64,000 nucleotides of DNA, taken from contig CAVXYA010000004.1 in the NCBI GenBank assembly GCA_963765955.1, forward strand, positions 131,350 through 195,349, given 5' to 3'. Each line of letters opens with the position of its first letter. Position 1 is the first letter of the stretch. This document shows positions 17,359 to 28,510 of this stretch, one piece after another. The position numbers and the translations under genes were made by a program. Below the pieces are notes generated by a model, which saw nothing but the letters and a program-made list of their open reading frames with translations, was not told the DNA's origin and made no database searches. This DNA is from JAXDMK01 sp963765955 (lineage in GTDB: Bacteria > Actinomycetota > Acidimicrobiia > Acidimicrobiales > AC-14).

Positions 17359-18378
17359 CTACCGAGGCAGGTTCTCGATGAGGTCGTCGCCCAGCGACCG
17401 GAGGGCGGCGGCCACCGGGCCGTGGCCCTCGCCGCCCACCCCGGCGGCGGCGGCCGCGTCGAACTCGGCCGATGCCTGGGCCGCGTAGCCCCGGGCCACG
17501 TCGATGGCGTCGCCCACCGCCCCGTTGGCCTTGACCAGGACCCGGGCCTCGTCGACCTCGTCCGGCCGCAGCGGGTTTCCGAGGAGCTTGCGCAGGGAGT
17601 CCGCCGACGGCGACGCCGATTCGGTCGCCAGGGCCCGGATCACAGGCAGGGTGTAGACGCCCTCCATCATGTCGTTGCCCGCGGGCTTGCCCAGCTCCTC
17701 CTCGGTGGCCACCACGTCGAGGATGTCGTCGACGATCTGGAACACCATCCCCACCTGCTGGCCGAAGGCGGTGAAGGCGTCGACCCCCTCCCGGGGGAAC
17801 CCGGCCGTCAGGGCCCCGATGCGGCAGGAGGTGGACATGAGCGACGCCGTCTTGCCCTCGATCGACAGCAGGTACGACTCCTCGCTGCGGCTGACGTCGA
17901 AGGTCTGGGCCAGCTCCCGCACCTGGCCCTCGCACAGCCGGCCGATGGTGGCGGCCAGCAGCCCGGCCACCTCGGTGCCCAGCGACGCCGCGATCTCCGA
18001 GGCCCGGGCCAGCAGGAAATCCCCGGCCAGGATCGCCACCAGGTTGCCCCACCGGGCGTTGACGCTCTCCACGTTGCGCCGGGTGCGGGCCTCGTCCATG
18101 ACGTCGTCGTGGTAGAGCGACCCGAGGTGCACCAGCTCCACCGCCACCCCGCCCATGATCACGTCGTCGCTGACCGACCCGTCGCACCCGGGCGCGAGCC
18201 GGCCCACAGCGACCGCCAGCGCCGGCCGCAACCGCTTGCCACCTGCGGTGATGAGGTGGCTGGCGACCTCGGTCAGGAAGGGGTCGCCCGCTTTGACGCT
18301 GTCGACCATGGCTTTCTCGATCCGGAGCAGATCCTCGTCCAGGCCGGGTACCAGCAGCAGCGGCGCGGGCCTCACCAC
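17359..18378 (-). CDS. Polyprenyl diphosphate synthase, trans-type
   Basis: Elongates isoprenoid diphosphates, probably for the menaquinone side chain. About 339 aa. First Asp-rich motif LYHDDVMDEA, second FQIVDDILD, plus GGKRLRPAL for substrate binding. Two tandem GTG codons (18378 and 18375) are the best starts; the frame is open further upstream to 18477 but that part is low in family character. Divergent from clpC. Chain length cannot be read from sequence alone. Confidence 0.88.
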   Translation of the reverse strand: MVRPAPLLLVPGLDEDLLRIEKAMVDSVKAGDPFLTEVASHLITAGGKRLRPALAVAVGRLAPGCDGSVSDDVIMGGVAVELVHLGSLYHDDVMDEARTRRNVESVNARWGNLVAILAGDFLLARASEIAASLGTEVAGLLAATIGRLCEGQVRELAQTFDVSRSEESYLLSIEGKTASLMSTSCRIGALTAGFPREGVDAFTAFGQQVGMVFQIVDDILDVVATEEELGKPAGNDMMEGVYTLPVIRALATESASPSADSLRKLLGNPLRPDEVDEARVLVKANGAVGDAIDVARGYAAQASAEFDAAAAAGVGGEGHGPVAAALRSLGDDLIENLPR

Positions 18379-18611
18379 GGCGCGACGGTACGCCACCGCG
18401 GGCCCACCATGGGAACTGGAGCCGCCGCCGACGGCCGGGGCGGCGGACGGCGGGCCCGATCGGGAGGAACACTGCACGATTTTCCGACGTTGGGAAGGGA
18501 ACAGCAGGGGACGACAGGCATGGGAACACCTGACGTTCCGGTACCGCTTGTCTGACGCTCGCCTATAGACTTCTCATTCAGGAGCCCGCCGTCCCCGGGA
18601 GGGGGTTCACC
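18379..18611. other. Divergent intergenic region, polyprenyl synthase / clpC
   Basis: 233 bp between divergent genes. It holds AT-richer stretches (around 18478-18500 and 18560-18585) where promoters should lie, and GGGAGGGGG before the clpC TTG. I cannot assign clear -35/-10 boxes. Confidence 0.4.
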
Positions 18612-21098
<2,487 letters not shown>

Positions 21099-21121
21099 CT
21101 CAACCCGTCCACCAAGTCTGC

Positions 21122-21155
21122 CGAAGGCCTCGGGGTGACCACTCCGGGGCCTTCG
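21122..21155 (+). terminator. Long hairpin after clpC
   Basis: CGAAGGCC at 21122 pairs with GGCCTTCG near 21155, with an inner CGG-GT/AC-CCG stem. There is no U tail. The GTG 21135 usually taken as the next gene start lies in its loop, so it may terminate clpC transcripts or hide that start. Confidence 0.5.
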
Positions 21156-22439
21156 TCGCGCCATGGGGCCTGGGTGGCGGCTCGGGCGGTGCTGGCGTTG
21201 GCGGCGGTGGCCGTGCTGGCGGGGTGCGAGAGCGGTCGCCGGTCGGTCGTGGGTGGCGGGCGCGACATCCGGCAGGACGACGTCGCCGGCCGGCCGTGGC
21301 CCGAGCGGGTCACGCCCTCGGCGCAGTGGCCGGCGTCGATCGAGGGCACCGGCCTGCGCCTGACCCTGACCACCGGGGGGACCATCGTCGGCGCCCTGGG
21401 CCGCACCACCGTCGACATGGGCTCCGCCGACTCCGAGCGCCCGACCGGCGGCAAGGCCCTCGCCTTTCCCGGCGGGGAGCGGTGGTTCCCCCAGAAGCCG
21501 TTCCGCCTGGAGGCGGAGGGCGACCTCCCCTTCCGGCCGGCGACGGCCGGTGGCAGCCACGACACCGACGGGGCGTTCTCGCTGGAGGCGACGGGGCGGG
21601 CGGTGGCCGTGCGGGTCGGCTTGGAGGACCTGCTGACGGCGGCCGGCGGGCAGGTGGCGGTAAGCGGAGAGTTCGTCGCCTACGACGGCGCCCGCGTCGA
21701 CCATCTCGTGGTGCCGGCCGGGACGACCGTGGTCGCGGCCTGTCCCGAGCCGTTCCCCGAGCCACCCGACTCCATCGCCCCGCCGATGCCGACGATCCCC
21801 TGCGGGCCGGGGAACGAGGAGCCGAGCGAGGTTTCCGGGGTTACCGTCGACGCCGCCGCGGGCATGACCGTGCAGGCATCGGGCGACGGGGAGGCGGCGG
21901 TCGCGGGCGACGCCCGGGCGGCGGCCCTGGATCGGTCGTGGACGGGCCTGGTCGTCGCCCTGGAGGGTCGCCAGGTCAACGGCTCCGCCGCCTACGACGG
22001 CGGGCAGTGGTCGCTGACCGCGGGCACCGCCGACGCCCTCCAGCTCTGGGTCGACGTGTGGCCGGTGGCCGACACGGTCCTCGAGGCCCGCTCGTTCTCG
22101 ACCGGCCCCGGGTTCTTCGACCGCAGCCCGCTGCTGCGAGTGGAGTGGGTGAACGTGGGCCACGCCACCAGCCAGATCCTGGAGGCGGAGGGCGTCGGGA
22201 CGGGTGCGTCCGGGGTGGGCTTCGACCTGAACAAGACCCTGGGCCACGATGCCGGCCTCGGCGTCCGCCGGGGCGACCGGGTGCTCAACTTCGATGGCGG
22301 CGCTGACGTCGACTCCAACCTGGTCCCGGGCGGGGAGACCGACCGAGAGCTGTCCTACCGGCGGGCCGACCCCGCCACCCTCGTCCTGCGGGGCAACTTC
22401 CCCGAGGTGCAGCTGGAGCTGGCGGTGCCCGGGGTCTGA
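21135..22439 (+). CDS. Predicted lipoprotein of unknown function
   Basis: 434 aa from GTG 21135. Hydrophobic signal AARAVLALAAVAVLAGC with lipobox LAGC, so probably anchored outside the membrane by acylated Cys. The rest is a beta-rich, Gly/Ala-rich protein with no motif I can name. GTG 21174 is an alternative start that would leave only the hydrophobic core of the signal. It follows clpC by 36 bp and precedes another lipoprotein. Confidence 0.7.
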   Translation: MTTPGPSSRHGAWVAARAVLALAAVAVLAGCESGRRSVVGGGRDIRQDDVAGRPWPERVTPSAQWPASIEGTGLRLTLTTGGTIVGALGRTTVDMGSADSERPTGGKALAFPGGERWFPQKPFRLEAEGDLPFRPATAGGSHDTDGAFSLEATGRAVAVRVGLEDLLTAAGGQVAVSGEFVAYDGARVDHLVVPAGTTVVAACPEPFPEPPDSIAPPMPTIPCGPGNEEPSEVSGVTVDAAAGMTVQASGDGEAAVAGDARAAALDRSWTGLVVALEGRQVNGSAAYDGGQWSLTAGTADALQLWVDVWPVADTVLEARSFSTGPGFFDRSPLLRVEWVNVGHATSQILEAEGVGTGASGVGFDLNKTLGHDAGLGVRRGDRVLNFDGGADVDSNLVPGGETDRELSYRRADPATLVLRGNFPEVQLELAVPGV

Positions 22440-22460
22440 CCCGGCCGGTACGGTCGACGG

Positions 22461-23222
22461 ATGCGCCGCCGGATGTGGACAGCCGTGGTGGCCCTGGTCG
22501 TGGCTCTGGCGACGACCGGTTGCCAGGTCACCCTCTCGGCCGGGATCGACATGGGTCCCGACGGCAAGGGCACCGTCCGGGCGGGGGTGGGCTTCGACGA
22601 CGAGGCGCTGGCCGAGGTCGATGACCTGAGCACCGCCCTGCGGGCCGACGACCTGCGCCAGGCCGGCTGGGAGGTGGCCGGCCCGGCCAAGGAGGACGAC
22701 GGCCTCACCTGGCTACGGGTGTCCAGGAAGTTCGACGATCCCGAGGAGGCGATGCGGGTGGCAGCCCAGCTCAGCGGCCCCGAGGGGCCGTTCCGGGACT
22801 TCCGGGTGACCCGGGAGAGCTCGCTGCTGCGCACGCAGACCTCGTTCTCGGGCGTCGTCGACCTGGGCCGCGGGCTGGTCGGGCTGAGCGACGCCGAGCT
22901 GCAGGCAGCGCTCGGCGACTTCGACCTCGGCCTTGACCTGGAGGGGCTGCGGCGGCGGTTCGGCGACACCCTCGGGGATCGGGTGCGGGTGCTGGTGTCG
23001 GCCAAGCTACCGGGAGACGTGGAGGCCAACACGCCGACCGTCGAGGGCGGCCGGGCGGTGTGGACACCAATGCTCGGAGAGCGAATCGAGCTGATCGCCA
23101 GCGGCCGCCTGACCCGCCTGGCGCCCCTGGTCTACGGATCTCTCGCCCTGGTCCTGGTGGCCGCCGGCCTGGCCGTCGTCGGCCTGCGGGCCCGCAAGCG
23201 CAGGAGGCAGGCCCGGCGGTAG
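22461..23222 (+). CDS. LppM-like lipoprotein with C-terminal membrane anchor
   Basis: 253 aa. Signal MRRRMWTAVVALVVALATTGC with Cys 21 as the lipidation site; a mixed alpha/beta body (VTLSAGIDMGPDGKGTVRAG) and a C-terminal helix (LAPLVYGSLALVLVAAGLAV) followed by Arg/Lys. This layout is like the LppM/DUF3153 group in actinobacteria, involved in envelope lipid handling; the assignment rests on layout and partial resemblance. Confidence 0.6.
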   Translation: MRRRMWTAVVALVVALATTGCQVTLSAGIDMGPDGKGTVRAGVGFDDEALAEVDDLSTALRADDLRQAGWEVAGPAKEDDGLTWLRVSRKFDDPEEAMRVAAQLSGPEGPFRDFRVTRESSLLRTQTSFSGVVDLGRGLVGLSDAELQAALGDFDLGLDLEGLRRRFGDTLGDRVRVLVSAKLPGDVEANTPTVEGGRAVWTPMLGERIELIASGRLTRLAPLVYGSLALVLVAAGLAVVGLRARKRRRQARR

Positions 23223-23231
23223 CTTCGGTCC

Positions 23232-23426
23232 ATGTGCCGGAGCATCAAGACCCTGCGAACCCAAGAGACGGTCACGCCCGAGGAGGTGGAGGCCGCCGCG
23301 CTCCAGTTCGTGCGCAAGATCAGCGGCTTCCGCCAGCCGTCGAAGGCCAACACCGAGGCCTTCGAGCGGGCCGTCCAGGAGATCACCGCCACCAGCGACC
23401 GCCTGCTGGCCGCCGTGCGCCGGTAG
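23232..23426 (+). CDS. DUF2277 family small protein
   Basis: 64 aa. MCRSIKTLR at the start, the EEVEAAALQFVRKISG core and the KANTEAFERAVQEI helix match the DUF2277 family, whose function is unknown. Conserved Cys2 is present. It sits 10 bp after the lipoprotein gene. Confidence 0.8.
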   Translation: MCRSIKTLRTQETVTPEEVEAAALQFVRKISGFRQPSKANTEAFERAVQEITATSDRLLAAVRR

Positions 23427-23478
23427 CGCGGGCGGCCGGTAGCAGGGCGGCGGTCGGGGCGCACGGCAGCGCAGGGGC

Positions 23479-24207
23479 GTGGTCATGGCCGGGAGGCGGA
23501 CTGTGCCGGCCGCCGCCGCTGCCGCCGACGCCGCGGGCGGAGCGGGCGCCGGGCTCGGCCTGCCCGGGCTGGGAGTGCTCCTGGCGGCCATGGAGGCCGG
23601 CGTCCCCATCCCCGTCCCGTCCGACCTGGTCGTGCTCGTGCTCGGGGAACGCACGGCGGCGGGCACGGTTCCCCTGTGGGCGGCCGTCGTCCTCCTGGAG
23701 GTGGTGGCGCTGGTGGGCACGGGCGCCCTCCTGCTGGCCAGCCGGGGACCGGGCCGGGCCCTGATCGCTCGTCTGGGTCCCCGCATCGGCCTCACCGCCG
23801 AGCGGCTGGGGACGGCCACCGCCCTGGTCGAGCGACGGGGGGGCGCCGCCCTCGCCGTCGGCCGGGCCACGCCGGGCCTGCGGACGGTGACGGTGCTGGC
23901 CGCCGGCAGCTCGGGGGTGCCCGTGGCCCGGGCCCTGCCCGCCCTGGTCCTGGGCAGCAGCGTCTTCCTCCAGCTCCACCTGGTGCTCGGCTACGCCCTC
24001 GGGCCGGTGGCGCGGGACGCCCTCGAAGCGGCCAAGGGACCGGCCATCGCCGTCCTCGTCCTGGTCGCCCTGGCCGGGATCGCCCTGTGGGTCCGTCGCC
24101 GGGGGCGCCGCCGGGGCCTCCAGGCATCCGCCGAGGCGTGCTGCCCGGCCTGCCTGGCCCTCGGCCTCCTCGTCCCGAGAGTGGCGGGTCTGGAGGACCT
24201 GGCGTGA
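23479..24207 (+). CDS. DedA/VTT-like membrane protein
   Basis: About 240 aa. ME-AGVPIPVPSDLVV near residue 40 and the GRATPGLRTVTVLAAGSSGVP region resemble the paired re-entrant loops of the DedA (SNARE-associated/VTT) family, which help move lipid carriers across the membrane. At least four hydrophobic stretches are visible. The start may be GTG 23479 or ATG 23485. The Cys-containing tail (EACCPACLALG) is unusual. Confidence 0.65.
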   Translation: MVMAGRRTVPAAAAAADAAGGAGAGLGLPGLGVLLAAMEAGVPIPVPSDLVVLVLGERTAAGTVPLWAAVVLLEVVALVGTGALLLASRGPGRALIARLGPRIGLTAERLGTATALVERRGGAALAVGRATPGLRTVTVLAAGSSGVPVARALPALVLGSSVFLQLHLVLGYALGPVARDALEAAKGPAIAVLVLVALAGIALWVRRRGRRRGLQASAEACCPACLALGLLVPRVAGLEDLA

Positions 24208-24219
24208 CCACCCCAACCC

Positions 24220-24303
24220 GAACCGGTGACAGTTCGGGGCGCCCTGGCGCCCAGAGGCGTCACCAGTTCGTGGCCGGCCGGGAACTGGTGACAGTTCCGG
24301 GCG
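24220..24303. repeat. Palindromic repeat copy 2 plus a half copy
   Basis: 24220-24269 matches the lysS element (arms GAACCGGTGAC and GTCACCAGTTC, core GGCGC-CC-TGGCGCC). After 12 bases a half copy GAACTGGTGACAGTTCCGGG begins at 24282. The element fills most of the gap between the dedA-like gene and radA. Confidence 0.75.
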
Positions 24304-24345
24304 TGATCATCGTGGCTGTCTCACCCCCTGCCTAGCCTGCGATCC

Positions 24346-25749
24346 ATGGGCAGGGTGCGGACGATCTACAAGTGCTTCGAGTGCGGGGCGGAGGCGGTCA
24401 AGTGGGCCGGGCGGTGTCCCGGGTGCGGCGGCTGGAACTCCTTGCACGAGGAGATGGCGCCGCCGCCCGGCGCCGGCGGATCGGGCGGCGCAGCCCACGC
24501 TCGCGCCCGGCCGCCCCGCCTCACGCCGCCGCCCAGCGCCATGCCGATCGGCGAGGTCGACGTGGCCGCGTGGATGCCGCGGTCCACCGGCATCCCCGAG
24601 CTCGACCGGGTGCTGGGCGGCGGCCTGGTCCCCGGCTCGGTCACCCTGATCGGCGGCGAGCCGGGCATCGGCAAGTCCACCCTGCTCCTCCAGGCCTTGG
24701 CGGCCATGGCCGGGTCGGCCCAGCGGGGCCTGCTCGTGTCGGCCGAGGAGTCGGCCCAGCAGGTGCGCATGCGGGCCGAGCGGCTCGACGCCCTCCATCC
24801 CCGCCTGTGGCTCCTGGCCGAGACCGAGCTGCCGGCGATCCTCACCGCCCTCGACGAGGTGGCCCCGGCGGTGCTGGTGGTCGACTCCATCCAGACCGTC
24901 TTCGACCCCGACTTGGCCTCCGCCCCCGGCACCGTCACCCAGGTGCGGGAGTGCACCCACCGGCTGGTGCGGGTGGCCAAGGAGCGCGACCTGGCCATCG
25001 TGGTCGTCGGCCACGTCACCAAGGATGGCGGCCTGGCCGGCCCCCGGGTGCTCGAGCACGTCGTCGACACCGTGCTGTCGTTCGAGGGCGAGCGCCACCA
25101 CGCCCTCCGCCTGCTGCGGGCCACCAAGCACCGCTTCGGGTCCACCAACGAGCTGGGCCTGTTCGAGATGACGGGCCGGGGCCTGGAGGGCGTGCCCGAC
25201 GCCGGCGCCCTCTTCCTCGCCGACCGGCGCCCCGGGGTTCCCGGCTCCGTGGTCGTGCCCACGCTCGAGGGCCAGCGACCGCTGCTGGTCGAGCTGCAGG
25301 CCCTGGTGGCGGCCACGCCCTCCACCGTCCCCAACCCCCGCCGGTCGGCCCAGGGCGTCGACGGAGGCCGCCTGGCCCTCCTCCTGGCCGTGCTCGAACG
25401 CGAGCTGGGCCTCAAGCTCGCCGCCACCGACGTGTTCGCCCTGGCGGTGGGGGGCGTCCGGGTGGTGGAGCCGGGTGCCGACCTCGGCCTGGCCCTGGCG
25501 GTGGCCTCCTCCGCCTACAACCGGCCGCTGCCCGACGACCTGGTGGCCTGCGGCGAGATCGGCCTCGGCGGGGAGCTGCGCCTGGTCGGCCAGACCCCCC
25601 GACGCCTGGCCGAGGCGGCCCGCCTGGGCTTCACCACCGCGGTGGTGCCGGCCTCGGCTCCGGAGGCACCGCCCGGGGTGCGGGTCATCCGGGCCGCCAC
25701 CCTGGCCGAGGCCATCGCCCGGGTGGGCCTGGGCGGCAACGCCCCTTGA
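24346..25749 (+). CDS. radA: DNA repair protein RadA/Sms
   Basis: Branch-migration ATPase in recombination. 467 aa. N-terminal zinc finger CFECG...CPGCGG, Walker A GGEPGIGKST near residue 100, the KNRFG-type motif as KHRFGSTNELG (Asn replaced by His), and a Lon-like C-terminal domain (GADLGLALAVASS). disA follows, as in other actinobacteria. Confidence 0.95.
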   Translation: MGRVRTIYKCFECGAEAVKWAGRCPGCGGWNSLHEEMAPPPGAGGSGGAAHARARPPRLTPPPSAMPIGEVDVAAWMPRSTGIPELDRVLGGGLVPGSVTLIGGEPGIGKSTLLLQALAAMAGSAQRGLLVSAEESAQQVRMRAERLDALHPRLWLLAETELPAILTALDEVAPAVLVVDSIQTVFDPDLASAPGTVTQVRECTHRLVRVAKERDLAIVVVGHVTKDGGLAGPRVLEHVVDTVLSFEGERHHALRLLRATKHRFGSTNELGLFEMTGRGLEGVPDAGALFLADRRPGVPGSVVVPTLEGQRPLLVELQALVAATPSTVPNPRRSAQGVDGGRLALLLAVLERELGLKLAATDVFALAVGGVRVVEPGADLGLALAVASSAYNRPLPDDLVACGEIGLGGELRLVGQTPRRLAEAARLGFTTAVVPASAPEAPPGVRVIRAATLAEAIARVGLGGNAP

Positions 25750-25816
25750 GGAAGGTTTGGGCAGGTAGATCAACCAGTAGAATGTCCCGTGTGAGCGGAA
25801 GGTCGGGGGCCTGAGG

Positions 25817-26890
25817 GTGCCCGCTCGGCGCGACGTCGCCCTGATCGACGCGTTGGCCATGGTCGCTCCCGGAACACCGCTGCGCGACGGCCTCGACCGC
25901 ATCCTCCAGGGCAGCCGGGGGGCGCTCATCGTCGTCGGCGACGGGCCCGACGTGCTCGCCATCTGCTCCGGCGGCTTCCTGCTCGACGCCGAGTTCAGCC
26001 CTCAACGACTCTCCGAGCTGGCCAAGATGGACGGGGCCATCATCCTCGCCTCCGACGCCAGCCGCATCGCCCGGGCCAACGTCCACCTCGTCCCCAACCC
26101 CAACGTCCCAACGTCGGAGACCGGCACCCGCCACCGCACCGCCGAGAGGGTGGCCCGCTCCATCCACGTGCCGGTGATCTCGGTGTCGGAGGACATGTCG
26201 GTGATCGCCGTCTACCACGGCACCACCAAGCACCCACTGGAGCTCACCACCCGCCTCCTCAACCGGGCCAACCAGGCCCTGCAGACCCTCGAGCGCTACA
26301 AGAACCGCCTCGACGCGGTGTCGGGCTCGCTCTCCGCCCTGGAGGTGGAGGACCTGGTCACGGTGCGCGACGTGGTCACCGTCCTGCAACGCACGGAGAT
26401 GGTGCGACGCATCGCCGAGGAGATCCACGGCTACATCCTCGAGCTGGGCACCGACGGCCGCCTCATCCGCCTCCAGCTGGAGGAGCTGCTGGGCGGGGTG
26501 GAGGACGACCGGCGCCTGGTGATCAAGGACTACTTCCACGCCGACCAGGGCTGGCACCTGGCCGACGCCATGGAGGGACTGGCCGACCTCACCACCGAGG
26601 ACCTGCTCGACCTCAAGTCGGTCACCGCCGTGCTTCACCTGTCGGGCACCGGTGCCGAGCTCGACGCCGGCCTCCAGCCCAAGGGCTTCCGGCTGCTCCA
26701 CAAGATCCCCCGCCTCCCGGAGGCCATCGTCGAGCGCATCGTGGAGCGCTTCGGCACCCTGCCCAAGATCCTGCGGGCCACGGTCGACGATCTCGACGAG
26801 GTCGAGGGCGTGGGCGAGAGCCGGGCCCGGGCCATCCAGGAAGGCCTTTCCCGCCTGGCCGAGAGCAGCGTTCTCGACCGCTACGGGTGA
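25817..26890 (+). CDS. disA: Diadenylate cyclase DisA
   Basis: Makes c-di-AMP and scans DNA integrity. 357 aa from GTG 25817. DAC motifs DGA (72-74, KMDGAII) and RHR (105-107, GTRHRTAER) are intact; a helical linker and a C-terminal helix-hairpin-helix (VDDLDEVEGVGESRARAIQEG) follow. Its place after radA agrees with the known RadA-DisA partnership. Confidence 0.95.
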   Translation: MPARRDVALIDALAMVAPGTPLRDGLDRILQGSRGALIVVGDGPDVLAICSGGFLLDAEFSPQRLSELAKMDGAIILASDASRIARANVHLVPNPNVPTSETGTRHRTAERVARSIHVPVISVSEDMSVIAVYHGTTKHPLELTTRLLNRANQALQTLERYKNRLDAVSGSLSALEVEDLVTVRDVVTVLQRTEMVRRIAEEIHGYILELGTDGRLIRLQLEELLGGVEDDRRLVIKDYFHADQGWHLADAMEGLADLTTEDLLDLKSVTAVLHLSGTGAELDAGLQPKGFRLLHKIPRLPEAIVERIVERFGTLPKILRATVDDLDEVEGVGESRARAIQEGLSRLAESSVLDRYG

Positions 26891-26986
26891 GAGTCAGCCC
26901 ACTGTGAGCGACCAGTTGGTGTAGAGGCCCGATTCCTGGCACTCTGGAGAGGTCCCCACCAGCGCTTTTCCTCCCCTGGGAGCAGT

Positions 26987-27466
26987 ATGCCCTTCGATGT
27001 AGGTGACAAGGTCGTCTACCCCCACCACGGGGCGGCGGTCATCGAGCGGCGGGAACGCCGGGATGCATTCGGAGCCGATCGGGAGTATCTCGTCCTCCGG
27101 TTGGCCTACGGCGACCTGACCCTCATGGTGCCGGCGGACAACACCGAAGAGGTCGGTCTGCGCGAGGTCATCAACGACGAAGAGGTCGAGGAGGTCTTCG
27201 CCGTCCTTCGCAAGAAGGAGGCGCGGATGCCCACCAACTGGTCACGGCGGTTCAAGAACCACGTCGAGAAGCTGAAGTCGGGCGACATCTACCAGGTCGC
27301 CGAGGTGGTCCGGAACCTGTCGATCCGGGAGAAGGACAAGGGCCTCTCGGCGGGCGAGAAGCGCATGCTCACCAAGGCCCGCCAGATCCTGGTGTCCGAG
27401 CTCACCTTCGCCCTCAGCGTCACCGAGGAAGAGGCCGAGGCCAAGCTCGACGAGGCGCTCCCGTAG
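26987..27466 (+). CDS. carD: CarD family transcriptional regulator
   Basis: RNA polymerase-binding factor that stabilises open complexes. 159 aa. Tudor-like N-terminus FDVGDKVVYPHHGAAVIERR and a helical C-terminal DNA-binding part (NWSRRFKNHVEKLKSGD). GGGAG lies 5 bases before ATG 26987. In other actinobacteria ispD, ispF and cysS follow; here they are absent and rlmB is next. Confidence 0.95.
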   Translation: MPFDVGDKVVYPHHGAAVIERRERRDAFGADREYLVLRLAYGDLTLMVPADNTEEVGLREVINDEEVEEVFAVLRKKEARMPTNWSRRFKNHVEKLKSGDIYQVAEVVRNLSIREKDKGLSAGEKRMLTKARQILVSELTFALSVTEEEAEAKLDEALP

Positions 27467-27666
27467 CACGCCCGCCGGCTCCGGGGCGAGGAAACCCCGG
27501 CCCCGGCCCGTCCCGACGGGCCACCTCGAAGTCCGGAGGACGCGCCCAGCCCCTCCCGCGCAGCGCAGTCGCTCCGAAGTCGGCGCGCGTCAACGCCCAG
27601 GGACACCCCCGCTCGACGTCGGCCCGACCCAAGGCGACGGGCACGGACGGTCCCGGCGGTGAGCAG
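27467..27666 (+). other. Open, Arg/Pro-rich stretch before rlmB
   Basis: 200 bp with no gene of its own. In the rlmB frame it is open throughout and would encode a basic, disordered segment (RRATSKSGG, KSARVNAQG), like the basic leader of other actinobacterial RlmB proteins, but it has no usable start codon. Either rlmB starts at 27667 or the true start has been lost to a frame error. Confidence 0.4.
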
Positions 27667-28410
27667 GTGGAGGGGCGCCAGGCGGTGGCCGAGCTCCTCC
27701 GGGCGGGTCGGCGCAAGGTCTACGACGTGTGGATGGCGGAGGGCGTCGACCAGTCCCCGATCCTCGTGGAGATCATCGCCGAAGCCGAGCGGCGACGCGT
27801 GCCCATCCGCCACACGTCCCGGGCCGCCCTCGACCGCGAGGCCGCCACCGAGGCCCCCCAGGGCGTCCTGGCCCACGCCGCCCCCCTCCCCGAGGCCGAC
27901 TTCGACGAGCTGTGCCGGCCCCCGGACCCGGACGCTCCCCGACCGTTCGTCCTGGCCCTCGACGGGGTCACCGACCCGCAGAACGTCGGTGCCCTCCTGC
28001 GCAGCGCCGACGGGGCGGGGGCCACCGGCGCGGTGGTCCCCCGGCGGCGGGCGGCCCACGTCACCCCGGCGGTGACGAAGGCGGCGGCGGGGGCGGTGGA
28101 GCACGTGCCTATCGCCCTGGTGGCGGGCCTGCCCTCGGCCCTGGCCCGGGCCAAGGAGCTGGGCTGCTGGGTCGTGGGCCTGGCCGACGACGGCGACACC
28201 AGCCTGTTCGACCTCGGGCTGGCCGGCGAGCCGCTGCTGCTGGTCGTGGGGTCGGAGGGCGACGGCCTCTCCCGCCTGGCCCGCCAGCGGTGCGACGTGG
28301 TGGTGTCGATCCCCATGGCCGGCACCCTGCCGTCGCTCAACGTGGCCGCCGCGGGCACGCTCGCCCTCTACGAGGTGGCCCGCCGGCGGGCCCAGAACGG
28401 TAGCGGCTGA
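27667..28410 (+). CDS. rlmB: TrmH/SpoU family rRNA methyltransferase, RlmB-like
   Basis: 2'-O-ribose methyltransferase, probably of 23S rRNA. 247 aa from GTG 27667. EGRQAVAELLRAG is the substrate-binding N-terminal domain; SPOUT motifs NVGALLRSADGAG, GSEGDGLSRL and SIPMAGTLPSLNVAAAG form the knotted SAM site. The N-terminus may extend upstream (see the preceding entry). Confidence 0.88.
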   Translation: MEGRQAVAELLRAGRRKVYDVWMAEGVDQSPILVEIIAEAERRRVPIRHTSRAALDREAATEAPQGVLAHAAPLPEADFDELCRPPDPDAPRPFVLALDGVTDPQNVGALLRSADGAGATGAVVPRRRAAHVTPAVTKAAAGAVEHVPIALVAGLPSALARAKELGCWVVGLADDGDTSLFDLGLAGEPLLLVVGSEGDGLSRLARQRCDVVVSIPMAGTLPSLNVAAAGTLALYEVARRRAQNGSG

Positions 28411-28510
28411 ATTTCGGCTCCAGCCATTGAAATGTTCACCTCGGCGTAAGACAATCGTCACTCGGAGCACCCGACATCGCAGCCCGCGTCGCAGCCACCC
28501 AGGGAGCAGC

